64,000 nt of DNA, from NCBI RefSeq assembly GCF_964355755.1, contig NC_092677.1:19936101-20000100 (forward strand), written 5' to 3'. The notes under the pieces were generated by a model. It was not told the origin of the DNA and searched no databases. It was given only the letters and a program-made list of their open reading frames with translations. This document shows, piece after piece, positions 1-11,261 of the stretch. The DNA comes from Antedon mediterranea. Its lineage: Eukaryota; Echinodermata; Crinoidea; Comatulida; Antedonidae. The position numbers and the translations under genes are program-made. The first letter of the stretch is position 1; each line of letters begins with the position of its first letter.

Positions 1-67
1 CGGCCATCAGCATTTTTCAAAATTTTCTTATCAACCATGGTGGGGCTGAGGTCCTGGAGACACTTAA

Positions 68-795
68 CACTTTCACCGCCAGGCATTCAACAAAGGAAGT
101 ACCCCTCACCGCCAGCCATTTTAGATAAATTTACCTGTTTTTCAAAGCTCATAGCAAAGGTGTTTGTAATCAGAATAACAAGCAATATACACTCAAATAA
201 TGAGATAGAAATAAACTTTCCAATGGTACCAAACACTTTATTGAAATAAAACTGTAATATCACATAATTGTACAAAGAACTTGGCTCACTTTTAGCACTT
301 TAGGTTCAATCGGAGAACAAAGCAGAGATAATGAGGTTTTTAGCCTGGCTGCACCGTCTGTCAGTGTCACGTTTCTCAACCTATTCTACAAACTAGTCTA
401 AGCCAGGCTAGCTAAATTATCTCCAAATATTTATTACATTTTATAAACCAGATTTAGGTACAAATATACCTTCATCATCTGGGGATAATAAATACTCATT
501 TTCAGAGTCAGAGTCGGCAAATATTTCTGCAATTGCTTCGTCTGCAGTAAGCACATTATGTTGTTTACGGATAGGACGCGATGTAGGCCAGCTGGGTCAT
601 TGGCACTAGGGGTTAATAAAGTATCAAAATATTTGCGGTCCAGGTCGATTTGGATGTTGAAATTTTTATATGCGGTCCATATATACATGATCTAACAAAT
701 TGTGCAATAAAAAGCCAAAGACGGAAATTTCCGTCTTTGGCGGTCTGGCGCTGGGCATCGAAAGACGGAGATTTCCGTCTTTGGCGGTGAAAGTG
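68..795 (-). mobile_element. piggyBac-type non-autonomous element with TTAA target sites
   Basis: The inverted ends CACTTTCACCGCCA (68-81 and 782-795) are each flanked by TTAA (64-67, 796-799), the piggyBac signature. Two copies of the hairpin AGACGGAAATTTCCGTCT-like sequence lie near the right end (719-785). A minus-strand reading frame inside looks like a piggyBac transposase N-terminus. The 728 bp cannot hold a full transposase, so this is an internally deleted copy. Confidence 0.75.
441..596 (-). pseudogene. Fragment resembling a piggyBac transposase N-terminus
   Basis: 52 codons read on the minus strand to a stop at 441. They include RPIRKQHNVLTADEAIAEIF followed by ADSDSENEYLLSPDDEG, the acidic D/E/S-rich start common in piggyBac transposases. 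No DDD catalytic core remains. Confidence 0.5.
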
Positions 796-799
796 TTAA

Positions 800-3597
800 T
801 ATATATTTTTATTTCCTATTTTAAATTATAATTGCCATTTTCTAATTATGGTGGGCTAAGATCCTTTCATATTTGAAATTAAGTGCAAAGATCGAGCAGC
901 TCTCATATTTCAGCTCAAAAATTCTAAATTTCCATGGCTGTAACAGGTTTTTTTTGGGGGTGGGGGGGGGGGGGGGAGAAGGGTTCGTGGGTTCGTGTTT
1001 GTGTCATTTGCAATTACCATTTCACCCCAGATATTTTTAGAATTATTAGTTATTACTCACAAAACTAAAAATACAATTTTTGAACGACATAGGGATACAA
1101 TTTAGGCCCTATTTTGTGTCAGTTGGGGTTTTACAAACGTTTATTAGACATACAACCGTTGGTGGCGCTGTTTAGGGCCACATTTTGGGGATCTGGCATT
1201 ATTTTTCCCAATCTGGCATTATTTGAGACAGGATACGGCATAATTTAAATTTTATCGCTGGCAACGCTGGTACCGCCGTACACAGAAGTTAGCCAGGGCG
1301 GGCGCGGTAGATACAAAGGATTGTCGTCGCGCAGTCATCAGCATTTTTTAGGCAGTATAAATGGTTACATCATGATTAATAAATAATGTAATTTATTAAT
1401 GATATACATAATAATATCTATTCATTATATAGATTAAACAGCAGTATTGTTTATCAGTAAATTTAATACTTTATTCCAGATTCTGATTATCGAAAATTAT
1501 ATATCAGAGAAAATACCGCAACTTTTCCTACGAAGTAGCTTCGTAGATAAAACAGGCTACGTTGTTGGCTTTGTAGGTTGTACATTGTTTGGCTTCGTTA
1601 GTAACCTCAATAAACAACCTCACGATGTTCTTAGTAAGTAACACTAACAAGGTGTGAAAATTATTATTTAATGTGTTATTTTTGACTGGCGGAGGAGGAC
1701 CAATTTGTACATTACTAAGAAATATATAATATAATAGTTTTTATTCGTAAACGTTTCATTCGTGTGTGTTTTTTTACTCTCAACGGCGAATATAAATTTC
1801 CCACAATGTAAACGTAGAGACACGATCCAACACAATGAACTATGCCAACTAATAAAAATAATATAGCGAACGTCCAGTCGATCCAGAAACATGCAAACAA
1901 AAAGATCGTAAACAATTCATTCGCTCAAAAAGACTGCCGACAGAGAAGACCGTAATTAATACAGACCTAGTTTTTTGGTCACATGTCATGAAACGCGATA
2001 CTCTGTTTTACCACCACCACAAACCTCTCGCATGTTTTTTTTACTCGGTACGAGGGGGATGGCTACAAAACAGTGTACCTGAATTTTGCGTCACATGAAA
2101 CGTAATACAGCTCTAAACTGTTCCCACGGTTCGCATGTTTTCCCCTCCAAATTCTGGTCGGGTCTTTTGTCGTAATAATAATTTACAAAGGCCTATGTTA
2201 AATCTTAACATGGAATATATATTTATTTTGCATAAATTTTGTTGGTGTCCTAGCCAAGGTGTTGTTGTTTTTATAATTCGCTAAACCAAGGTAGGATTGA
2301 ATCATGTAGGCCGCCGAAACTCTCTCTGCGTGAGCTGAGGGCCTCGGGCCCGATTTCGTCTCGTCGGCGGATGTCCTGCCAAATTAGGACAACCGATGTG
2401 TAGGGCGGCTACAAAAATTAACGTCTAGGATTTTAATTAGCCAACAATACATGTTTGTTTCCATTGTTTATGCTCCTAACTAAAGGCGATGACATTGGTG
2501 TTTACAAATTACTAACCCTACGAACCACCCTACGATCGACGCGTAGATATTATCATAAAATCGTAGGCATGGCAACGAACAATACTTTGGAAATTACAGG
2601 ATATGTTTAGCGAACAATGACCTACGATCTATTAACGCGTAGGCTATGAAAGGTTACGCGTATATACAAAGCAGTCATTTCTTTCTGTACCGTAAAAATA
2701 ATAGATCTTGCGTGAATATAAGTGGCGCATCAGGACCATTGCCTAAATGTGCATAACCCAAATTAATTGAATTCTTCAGTGGTGAATTTTTATGTGCTCA
2801 GAAATCGATTGAAACAACCTATAATTACTAAAAAATCCCCCCCCCCCCCAAGCGGGGCCATTGGCGGCCCTCTGACCACCCAGCCTAAGGTTGTACTGTA
2901 TTTCATTTTTATACACCCCCACCCCCCCCCCCCCACCCAATAAACTAAAAACGGATCTGCGCGGATGGGTTTGAGGGAAGGGGGTTAGTTGTCGATGAAA
3001 AGGTGCTACTAAAAAAATTGGTGGTGCTACCAAAAATTATTATGAGCCATCATACAAATTTGATAGTGCTACCAAGTAAAAAAGTTAATTTGCAGCCCTG
3101 ATAGGGTAATGCGTTTAAGAGCTTCGGCTCATTGCATACCCGTTTTGTATCAAATATATATATATTTTGTTGATACAAATAAATGGTACGTATAAGTACC
3201 GGGAATGATGAAGATGGAGTACGGCGATCGATCACATTCCATCGCGAATTATCTAATTACATTCATATTTGGCAGAAATATACCTAAATACATGAAGTAC
3301 CGTTAACAAGCATAATTGAATTTATTACTTACGCTATGCTCACAAATACAACTTTTATTCGACTCAAATGTTCAAAACGCTGCCAAAAAATTTAACGATC
3401 ACTGTTTGAAAAAAAAAAGTTACCTGACCCGAGATTGAACTTTAAATGACCTGTCTGACATCAAACCGCTTGAATTAGCCAATGACAACTGATTTAAAAA
3501 CGTAAATTCCCAAGGGCTTGTATTTTGGGATAAAAAAAAACAGAACCGAATTTAAGTGAGTGACGTCATGGATTGACTCGTACCTACCTATAGGGGC
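800..3597. other. Gene-free AT-rich stretch with G and C tracts
   Basis: I see no gene here. It holds G-runs near 950-978, C-runs near 2837-2850 and 2916-2936, a short inverted repeat (CTACGAAG/CTTCGTAG near 1528-1546) and several CTACGAT/ACGCGTAG words between 2515 and 2645. ORFs crossing the C-runs are low-complexity artefacts. Confidence 0.6.
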
Positions 3598-4487
3598 GCA
3601 GGTCAACTCGGCCCTAAACCGTCTAGGCCAAAGTCAAGTCGGCCCCACGGCAAGTCGGCCCCAAGTCAATTCGGCCTCAAGTAAACTCGGCCTCAAGTAA
3701 ACTCGGCCTCAAGTCAACTCGGCCTCACGTCAACTCGGCCTCACGTCAACGCGGCCTCAAGTCAACTCGGCCAAAAACTAATCTGTCAACTCGGCCTCTA
3801 AAAAGTATGGAACGCAAAAAGTGCTAATATAGTAATTCATTTATTACAATGGCAGGATATAGTACGGTATGCCTACATAGACGAAATAAAACCGAAATGT
3901 CAATGTAAATTGTTTAAATGTTTGTTAGATCTATTTTTTGATACAAGGATGTTCCCAGAAAGAATCGAAATATTCTTAGAAGGCCCATTATATTATTATA
4001 GATATTATTAGATTAATAGAAATACAGTAAAATAATTTTTTTTTTTTTGTGTATATATCCTCTCTCAAATTATTAGCAATATGTTACGGTCAAAGTGAAT
4101 AACTATGTGACATTAAAATGGTATATTACAGTAACAAAATCTTTCACACATTTATATTTTCGGGGGTACAATGACGATGTCAATAAAACTGAAGAGATTA
4201 TGGAAACAAATTCGGAATGTTCTGTCATGTTAAAGTTCTATTGCAATTGTGCGCTATTCAAATTGTTTTTATTACTTTTGTGATTTGATTATATTGGAAT
4301 ACATCTTATGTATGGGAAATTAATCTAAAACACACTGAAGAAATCGTATTTTTATTTTGTCAAGCAAAAACTAAAAAAACATCTTGTTTGAGTCCTAAAC
4401 AGCGGAATTCCTAAACAACATACTATGCATTCTCATCTGTTTTTTTAACACCCACCGCGCCCTGTATTGTTCAATAAAATTGATCAC

Positions 4488-5197
4488 CTAAAGGGGCATT
4501 CCCACAGTACCTGTTCCGTTTCGCGGAACGAAAGACGGCGCCGTTTTTTTCAACGTGACGAGCGCCGCTCTCCGTTCTGTTGTAAACACTCACACCTGTT
4601 CCGTTTTGTGACGTATTCCGTGACATAAAATGGCAGCCGTTTCTGGATGGTCATCGGATGATAGTGAGGAAGAAATTATTCTTTCCGCTATAATTTTAGC
4701 CAAAAGAAGGAAAAGAAAATGGGTAAACGAGGTCTGTTCCGAAAGAAAGAAGTTTGGTAAATTTGAAAAATTGGTAAAACGTAACTGGCGACCAATGAAG
4801 ACGAATTCTTCAATTATTTTAGAATGACGCTTCACCAATACGGTCAGTTCAATTAAAGATGATATTACAAAACGGGGCACAAGATTCCCGATGATAGTAA
4901 CAACACACACCATGACAAATTCCATGAATCCATAATTTAATACATTAAAATCACAATCACATCCCCTCGTGATCAGATGTCTTCCAATTCCCGCCGCACT
5001 TTTTTAACTTCATGACCCTTGACATAATAAACTAAAAATTATGAGCGATCTGTGAATTCTGTTTTTCACCGGCCGTTCATTTTTCACGGAACAGATTTGG
5101 TGTAAACGCTGCTATTGTTTTAACGCTTTTCGATTTTCTAACAAAACGGTGCCGTTCTCTGTTCCGTGAAACGGAACAGGTGTGAATGCCCCTTTAG
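4488..5197 (+). mobile_element. Harbinger-like relic with inverted ends, nested
   Basis: Inverted ends begin CTAAAGGGGCATTC and continue with CTGTTCCGTTTCxCGGAAC on both sides (4488-4530, 5155-5197). Inside is the broken start of a PIF/Harbinger transposase. At 710 bp it is an internally deleted copy sitting inside the minisatellite-ended element. Confidence 0.7.
4630..4930 (+). pseudogene. Harbinger transposase N-terminal remnant
   Basis: The frame from ATG 4630 reads MAAVSGWSSDDSEEEIILSA ... RKRKWVNEVCSERKKFGKFE, the usual N-terminus of Harbinger nucleases (RRxWVxxxxxxRxxxGxFxxL). After NWRPMKT it shifts frame and continues DEFFNYFRMTLHQYGQF then stops. A later piece has TRFPMIVTTHTM. The DDE catalytic domain is absent. 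Confidence 0.6.
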
Positions 5198-6164
5198 TCA
5201 TGAGAATATACAGTTATTTAGCCAAATAACAGTTAATACAAACGTCAGTATCATGTGATACTTTGTTTGAAAGAACAATACCTTAAAATTAAGAGAAATA
5301 ACAACATGGACTGTCATAGAAGCAAATTTCTCTCTTCCCATGGTGTACCATATTAATTATGAATAATTATGAAGTAGAAACGAAATGAAAATAAAAATGT
5401 CATACAAAAAAAAACCGTAAGGCGTGCCTATTTGAAAATAATGCACATTCATGTTTGGGTGTGTGTGCATGTAACCTATACCCATAATGCTTATACAATT
5501 TGTATTCTTGCCTTTTGATTTGTTATGATTTTAATGTTATTTTATTCTTTTTATATTGATGTACTGTAACAGTTGTAGACCGATAGGTATATTGTTTAAA
5601 TATTATTCATTAAAATGTATTCTTCGACAGTTATTTCTGTATACAAAATGTGAAGAAATATTTATTTATTTATTTCAAACAATATAAATAAATACTACCT
5701 ATCAAAAACGAAAAACGATCAGGCCCAGTGTGTTATAATTTATATTGAATTTGTCGTTTTATTTCGTCTATTATGTAGGTCTATTATGAACATCTTTAAG
5801 TCTAGACTTGACAACTATTTTCGGCTAGAAATGGAATCTAATAGGCACTAGCCTAAACTATTTCCATCAAACATTAAGTGTAAGTGTAAGTGTCCTAGTC
5901 CTAACCGTACTGTGATGTTTATCTTGCCATTATAATATTAACTACTATATAGGCACTTTTTTTGTTCCATAGTTTTTAGAGGCCGAGTTGACGGATTAGT
6001 TTTTGGCCGAGTTGACATGAGGCCGAGTTGACGTGAGGCCGAGTTGACTCGATGCCGAGTTGACGTGGGGCCGAGTTGACTTGGGGCCGAGTTGACTTGG
6101 GGCCGAGTTGACTTTGGCCGAGACGGTTTAGGGCCGAGTTGGATCGAATTCACCTATTTTATAG

Positions 6165-6480
6165 CCTAGCCTAGACCTAGTTATATTATAAGTGAGACGG
6201 ATCCGCCAACTTATAAAATAGGCCTAGCTAGGGCCTAGGAGGCTATATTTATCGGCTTTGACATGCATTTTATAAGCATAAATAAGCTTTTTTTTCCTTT
6301 ATTTTCAGGCAGAAGAATGGGGTAGGCTTCCCTGGCCTACCTAGGCTAGGCCTACTAGCTAGGCCTAGGTTAGTACAGTGTCAGCAGGGCCGAATCGTCC
6401 CGATACCGGAGCCTGGTCCTGGCTGGAGGGGAGCGAGGCTAGCCTAGGCCTAGCCTAGCTAGGTTAGGCTAGGTCTAAAT
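6165..6480. repeat. TAGGCCTA-rich array
   Basis: This is dominated by overlapping palindromic words CCTAGG, TAGGCCTA and CTAGC. It lies directly beyond the right end of the minisatellite element. A similar array is at 29749-30010. Confidence 0.6.
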
Positions 6481-7093
6481 CTAAATGTAAAACTTACATG
6501 CTGAAGAATGAGAACTGTTATAATGATTAATTCTAAACATTTTGGATACAGAGACACTCATAAGAAGGCGATGTAGGCCTAGGCCTATCGGTCGTTTAAG
6601 CAGCAGGCACATGCTTCTTCCTCCCTAGCAAAGATACTATAGCGCCACGAAGTGGCTCTCTTAGCTTTGCTCCCTCCTCTAGGCTCAGAGCCATATAAAG
6701 AGTTACGACATTGAAGATTAGAAGCCATGTTTGTGTCAAAGAATTCGCACGCTGAGGGCGCGCGCGTCTTAGTTGTATGCGTTTTCCTGTAGTTCATGCA
6801 TTATTTTTAGATTTTTTTGTCTATGAAATAACGCTTATATTCCGTTTTTATTTTAGTAATTAATTTTATTAATGGTATTAATTTTGTAACATATATATAT
6901 TGTGTCTATAATAACAAAAGAATAAATGCTAGGGCCTACATGCAAGTCAGGATACATCAAAGCATGAACCAATACAAATTCACCCCTCTTTTTATACAGC
7001 AGTATATGCTCTCCGTTAGACTTGCCCCAAGTCTGTATTGTTTTTTTTTTTATTTATTTGTTTTTATTTCGACCGCGATTTTTGTCTGAAAAT
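6481..7093. other. Gene-free spacer
   Basis: I see no supported gene. A 70-codon minus-strand ORF at 6585-6797 is Cys/Ala/Arg-rich without a recognisable domain or splice context. Confidence 0.5.
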
Positions 7094-7136
7094 TACGAAA
7101 GCCTATTAGGGCCAAAAAAAAAATTATATTGCTTTC

Positions 7137-7676
7137 ACAAATTCGAAATAACGAATTATTAATTCGTTTTTTCGAATTATTAATTCGTTATTTCGAATTT
7201 ATTTAAGTAATTTGAAATTTCGAATTAATAATTCGAAATTTCGAATTATTAATTCGAAATTTCGAATTATTTATTCGAAATTTCAAATTATTAATTCGAA
7301 ATTTCGAATTATTAATTCGAAATTTCGAATTATTAATTCGAAATTTCGAATTAGTAATTCGTTATTTCGAATTAATAATTCGAAATTTCGAATTAGTAAT
7401 TCGAAATTTCGAATTAGTAATTCGTTATTTCGAATTAATAATTCGAAATTTCGAATTAGTAATTCGTTATTTCGAATTAATAATTCGAAATTTCAAATTA
7501 GTAATTCGTTATTTCGAATTAATAATTCGAAATTTCAAATTAGTAATTCGTTATTTCGAATTAATAATTCGAAATTTCAAATTAGTAATTCGAAATTTCA
7601 AATTAGTAATTCGTTAATTCAAATTTTTAATTCGTTATTTCGAATTAATAATTCGAAATTTCGAATTAATAATTCG
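7137..7676 (+). repeat. 18 bp palindromic AT satellite inside the transposon
   Basis: About 30 units alternate between ATTAATTCGAAATTTCGA and versions with TTCGTTATTTCGAATTAGTA. Each unit is close to its own reverse complement, so the array can fold on itself. Because the unit is six codons without a stop, one frame stays open from 7212 to 7727 as repeats of NSKFRI/NSLFRI. It ends at one TAA, 15 bases before the transposase ATG and in its frame. Confidence 0.85.
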
Positions 7677-7742
7677 ACCTCTGCCCTTTCTAATGACATC
7701 CCAACCATCCCGGATTACTTTAGCTAATGCAATCTGGTCACC

Positions 7743-9104
7743 ATGCGTCCTGAAAACCATTGGATTAGATTATATTTCAATCGTAGCTTAAATTATCAAG
7801 AGATTATTGAAATGTTAGCAGAAGATCATGATATTTTGATAAGTAAACGGACATTAAAGCGAAGGCTGAAAAAAATGTGCCTTAGTCGAAGAAAACGGCA
7901 TTCTGACGAACTGGAAGTCGCTGCGTTCATTGAAAGCCAATTACAGACGTCAGGGATGCTACATGGGTACAGGTGGATGCACATTCGTTGCACACAAAAT
8001 GGGTTAAACATAGATAAAGAGACGGTCAGAATAATTTTAAACCTTCTTGACCCAGAGGGTGTCGAAGCAAGAAGGAGACGACGACTACACAGAAGAATTT
8101 ATCATGTACCTGGCCCAAACTATATCTGGCATATCGACTCGTACGACAAACTTAAGCCATACGGCATTTGTATAAATGGCTGTATAGACGGATACTCTAG
8201 ACACATAATATGGCTAGAAGCTTACTTTACTAGCAGCAATCCAAAAGTTATAGCCGGCTATTACGTAAATTCTGTTCGCCAAAAAATGGGTTGTCCAAAG
8301 TCTATTAGAACAGATTTCGGAACTGAAAATTCTATTGTTGGTCCAATGCAACAATTTCTTTGTAATGAGAACAGCAGTTTTATACAAGGAACAAGTCAGC
8401 ATAATCAACGAATTGAGAGTTGGTGGGGCATTCTCAGAAAACACTTTACTCAGTGTTGGATGGACGTCTTTAAACAACAAAAGAATGACGGTAGATATGA
8501 TGGAGGTCTTATAGACAAATCTTTATTACAATTTTGTTTTATGAAAATTATCCAGGTAAGCAGTACAGCAATTACATTGTGTGCTATGCATTATAGTCCC
8601 CAAGTACGACAATTATAATAATAATTTGGACTTTCGCAACAATTTGAAAAGCAAACAATATTAGCCTAGAATTAAATCACTCCTCTTTTATTTACGATAT
8701 TGTTTTTTTTTTCACGGTCTAAACTGTCATTAACTATTTGTTTTTACTGTACTGTATTATATTTGCCTTTTTTAAAGGATGAACTGGACACGGTTGCAAA
8801 TGAGTGGAATGCCCATCGCATCTCAAAATCGAGAAATAGCCATGGTCCGTTTGGACGCCCGACATTGATGTACAATGTACCATACTTATTCGGGGGACAA
8901 GAGTGTATTATTCCCGTTGATGTGGCTAAAGTTGAAGTTTGTGAAAGTGAATCCATCTTCAAAAGCCAGATTCCATGCGATAAGGACGTGTTCGACTTAT
9001 GTTCCATATTCTTGGAAGAAAAGCAGCTATCGATGCCGAAAACATGTGATGAAGGTTTGCAGTTATACAGCAGTCTTAGAAATATGTTTCTTGACGTCAT
9101 CTGA
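7743..9104 (+). CDS. rve/DDE transposase of IS3-like family, two exons
   Basis: Spliced exons 7743-8555 and 8778-9104 (donor gtaagc, acceptor ttaaag, phase 0) give 379 residues. Residues 15-47 form a helix-turn-helix (YQEIIEMLAEDHD ... LKRRLKK). Residues 74-100 are the IS3-type HTH_21-like region (HGYRWMHIRCTQNGLNI). The catalytic core has D132 (WHIDSYDK), D191 (RTDFGTEN) and E225 (NQRIESWW), a DD33E spacing. Exon 2 (DELDTVANEWNAHRISKSRN ... VFDLC) matches the usual C-terminus of this family. No frame break is visible, so this copy could encode a full transposase. The host usually carries many such copies. Confidence 0.85.
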
Positions 9105-9427
9105 TCAAATGCCACAGCAAGCATGTGATATCACATTATCATGTTATAAATCGTTTTTTTATTAATTAATTGTCGCTGTGATATTATTTCCAATACAAAG
9201 TTAGAATTGCAACGAACACAATGTAATGAATACAATATAAACAATTATATTTATAGTATTATGTTCAGTTGGTGATGATCAGACAGAATTGTGTTATGTA
9301 GCTGTACAATACAGTAAAACAGATGTAATTTAACAACAACATTTTGTTTATTGAAATTTTAATAACAGTATTTTATTTCTGAAACAATTACAAAACTGTT
9401 GGCTACTAAAATTTGATCATAATTTAA
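9105..9427. other. Spacer between transposon and HECT gene 3' end
   Basis: There is no gene. The minus-strand hexamer AATAAA (plus TTTATT at about 9347) could serve as a distal polyadenylation signal for the HECT-like gene. The sequence is AT-rich and otherwise plain. Confidence 0.4.
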
Positions 9428-9774
9428 AGATATATTGTCCCCCTGAAAAAATATTTTTTTAAATTGTTTTGTTGAATATGTTATTTTAATGTCACATAAT
9501 AGTTATTCACTTTCACAAAAAAATGGGTTTGAAAAAAAATTATTTACCTAAGAAAACTGTAATTTAAAGCAAATAAATGGTCAAATTGGCTGGAAGACAA
9601 TGAGTTTTGGGGTAATTTAACTGTTTAACTGTTTTGTCTTTCTATAGGTGAAATAATTTTTTTTTCTCGTTTTTTTTTCTTATGGAAACAACTTCATTAA
9701 AACTGCAAAATGGCCTATTCAAAGTCCGATTTAAAAAATCTTTATTCTTCATGATTTTGGGGGACAATACATCT
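9428..9774. mobile_element. TTAA MITE, copy A (347 bp)
   Basis: The ends AGATATATTGTCCCCC and GGGGGACAATACATCT are inverted and flanked by TTAA on each side (9424-9427, 9775-9778). The same ends occur at 28271-28789 and 61173-61678. The interior differs, resembling in part the repeat at 22041 (GTAATTTAAAGCAA ... GACAATG). It is inserted at the HECT stop codon. Confidence 0.8.
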
Positions 9775-10025
9775 TTAAAGTTTTCCAAAACCCTTGCCAT
9801 TTATGATGGCTTCCTCCATTAGAGTTGTGAATTCCAATGGATCGTCATATCCACGGGGGAGGTGTAAATCCAACCCACATGTACTGGCTGTCGGGTAACC
9901 TCTCATCTTTCGCTCCTTACTAAAAAAAATTATATGTATCTGGTTGCTAAAACCAAGAGGGGGAATTGAGTCAGCACCAGTAACAAATGTTAGGAAGTCT
10001 CCAAGGGATGTCTTGGTCTTTTTAT
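9775..10025 (-). CDS. HECT-like gene exon 9 (catalytic Cys, stop)
   Basis: It encodes the C-lobe: LGDFLTFVTGADSIPPLGF ... RGYPTASTCGLDLHLPRGYD ... MEEAIINGKGFGKL. The Cys in STC is the thioester-forming residue, and Phe is fourth from the end as HECT ligases require. The stop TAA at 9777-9775 lies inside the TTAA target site of a MITE. Confidence 0.88.
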
Positions 10026-10441
10026 CTAAAATGCATAAAAATAAAAATGTTAAACATTATGAAATAAAAAATGTATACTTTTTTTTTACCATTTACCCTT
10101 TCACCGCTCTTATTAGCATACTTTCGTTTTGGTACAAGGAATTACAAATAGGGTAGGCCTATAGCGGTATAGTTCTTCAAGGTAAAGTTTGTTCGTGAAT
10201 ACACACAACCTTGTTTCTCTCTCGAAGGGCTATATTATATAACTGTAAGGAAATACGGTATTGTATCGTTTCGTTTCGAGCCCTGGGGGTACCTAATTTT
10301 ACTTTGGATATTCATTCTCAGCCCGAAGGATGGGGGGGGGGGGGTATCTCAACACCCCTCCCTCCCCCCTGCATGTAACGCCCCATCTAGAGTTTACTTT
10401 AGTTTACATTAAAATAAAGATATAAATACTGTATACAATAC

Positions 10442-10671
10442 CTTCCGACTCTTGTAAGAAAACCTCCAGACAATACACTGTGTCTTCCTCTTGACTTCGT
10501 AAATTGGAGCCTGCCTCTGAATATTCAACTGTCATTAGTGTCTTTAGTACTTGCCGTGTCAGTCTTTTCCCCTCCAGAGTGAAAAGTGGGACAAATTGGT
10601 TTGGGTAATCTCTTACGTTTTCCCAAAGTACTCCCAATCCTTCAGTGAACTGTCGGATTTCACTATGTGTT
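10442..10671 (-). CDS. HECT-like gene exon 8
   Basis: It encodes THSEIRQFTEGLGVLWENVR ... LTRQVLKTLMTVEYSEAGSN, LRSQEEDTVYCLEVFLQESE. The F/YSxxGSNxRxxEE motif is typical of this HECT subfamily. The acceptor is tctag and the donor gtattg. Confidence 0.82.
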
Positions 10672-11113
10672 CTAGATTAGGAGAAAATGAATGCACCATG
10701 TAAATTATAATCACAATTAGCAAATAAAATGTGTTCACATTCATACGACCTGTACAATAATTCCAAGCCTTGATTTAAAGTTCAGCAATTTTACAGAAGA
10801 ATCACCCAGAGCAGCCGTCAACCGACAAATAAAAACCAAAGGAGAATTTCATTTGGATGGATTTCGATGGATTTTCCTTCACGATGATTTTAAATCCTAA
10901 TGCCAAAATGTTTCTCCTGTCCTGAACTAGACTTAACCCCTTGTGATTTTCCTTAAGGAAATATGCATAATGATACCGTACTATTTCTTGGATTAAAAAG
11001 GGCTAGTAACTAATTGTTTACATACATACATATCTATATCTAGTTTACCCGCGTCTAACACTGAATAACCATGTGCTTAAAATATATTATCATTATTAGG
11101 CCTGTTACGTTAC

Positions 11114-11261
11114 CTGTAAAACAAAAAATGCTTTAACAGACTTGACACGACTTGTTGTTTTTGATTGAAATCCGAGTTATACAACGTCATGACTCCTTGA
11201 TCTGCCGCCCAATCCGATAATTCATGTGAAATAGTACGGTACTCATCCGTCGTTTGGCAAT
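11114..11261 (-). CDS. HECT-like gene exon 7
   Basis: It encodes CQTTDEYRTISHELSDWAAD ... GVMTLYNSDFNQKQQVVSSL and LKHFLFY. The acceptor is atccag and the donor gtaacg. It lines up with the helical part of the N-lobe (WAxxxGV). Confidence 0.75.

Larger units (their letters stand above)
3598..6142. mobile_element. DNA element with minisatellite inverted ends
   Basis: The left end (3598-3800) and right end (5983-6142) carry the same minisatellite in opposite orientation. The unit is about 16 bp (AAGTCAACTCGGCCTC), and both arrays share the outermost GGTCAACTCGGCCCTAAACC and an inner edge with AAGTATGGAAC/GTTCCATA and a CGCAAAAAGTGC-like motif. The interior, about 2.2 kb, has no transposase, only a nested Harbinger-like relic. 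A third, solo end is at 53055-53175. Confidence 0.7.
7094..9104 (+). mobile_element. IS3-like (IS3EU/rve) DNA transposon, most intact copy
   Basis: The left edge is taken from where this copy and the inverted copy at 23090-24302 begin to match (TACGAAAGCCTATTAGGGCC, 7094 on). Order: left edge, AT palindromic satellite (7137-7676), short spacer, two-exon transposase (7743-9104). No inverted copy of the left edge is seen before 9424, so the right end is unknown or lost. Confidence 0.7.

Noticed and set aside
2776-3033. Minus-strand ORF with Gly-rich tracts
   Set aside because: The Gly runs come from C-tracts; no domain or splice context.
4590-4925. 111-codon minus-strand ORF
   Set aside because: It is antisense to the Harbinger remnant, whose plus-strand frame has recognisable motifs.
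5938-6153. Minus-strand 71-codon ORF of repeated SQLGP/RPxVNSA words
   Set aside because: It is a translation of the minisatellite array, with no sign of coding use.
7137-7676. Regular repeats considered as a CRISPR-like array
   Set aside because: Units are contiguous without unique spacers, and the context is a eukaryotic transposon.
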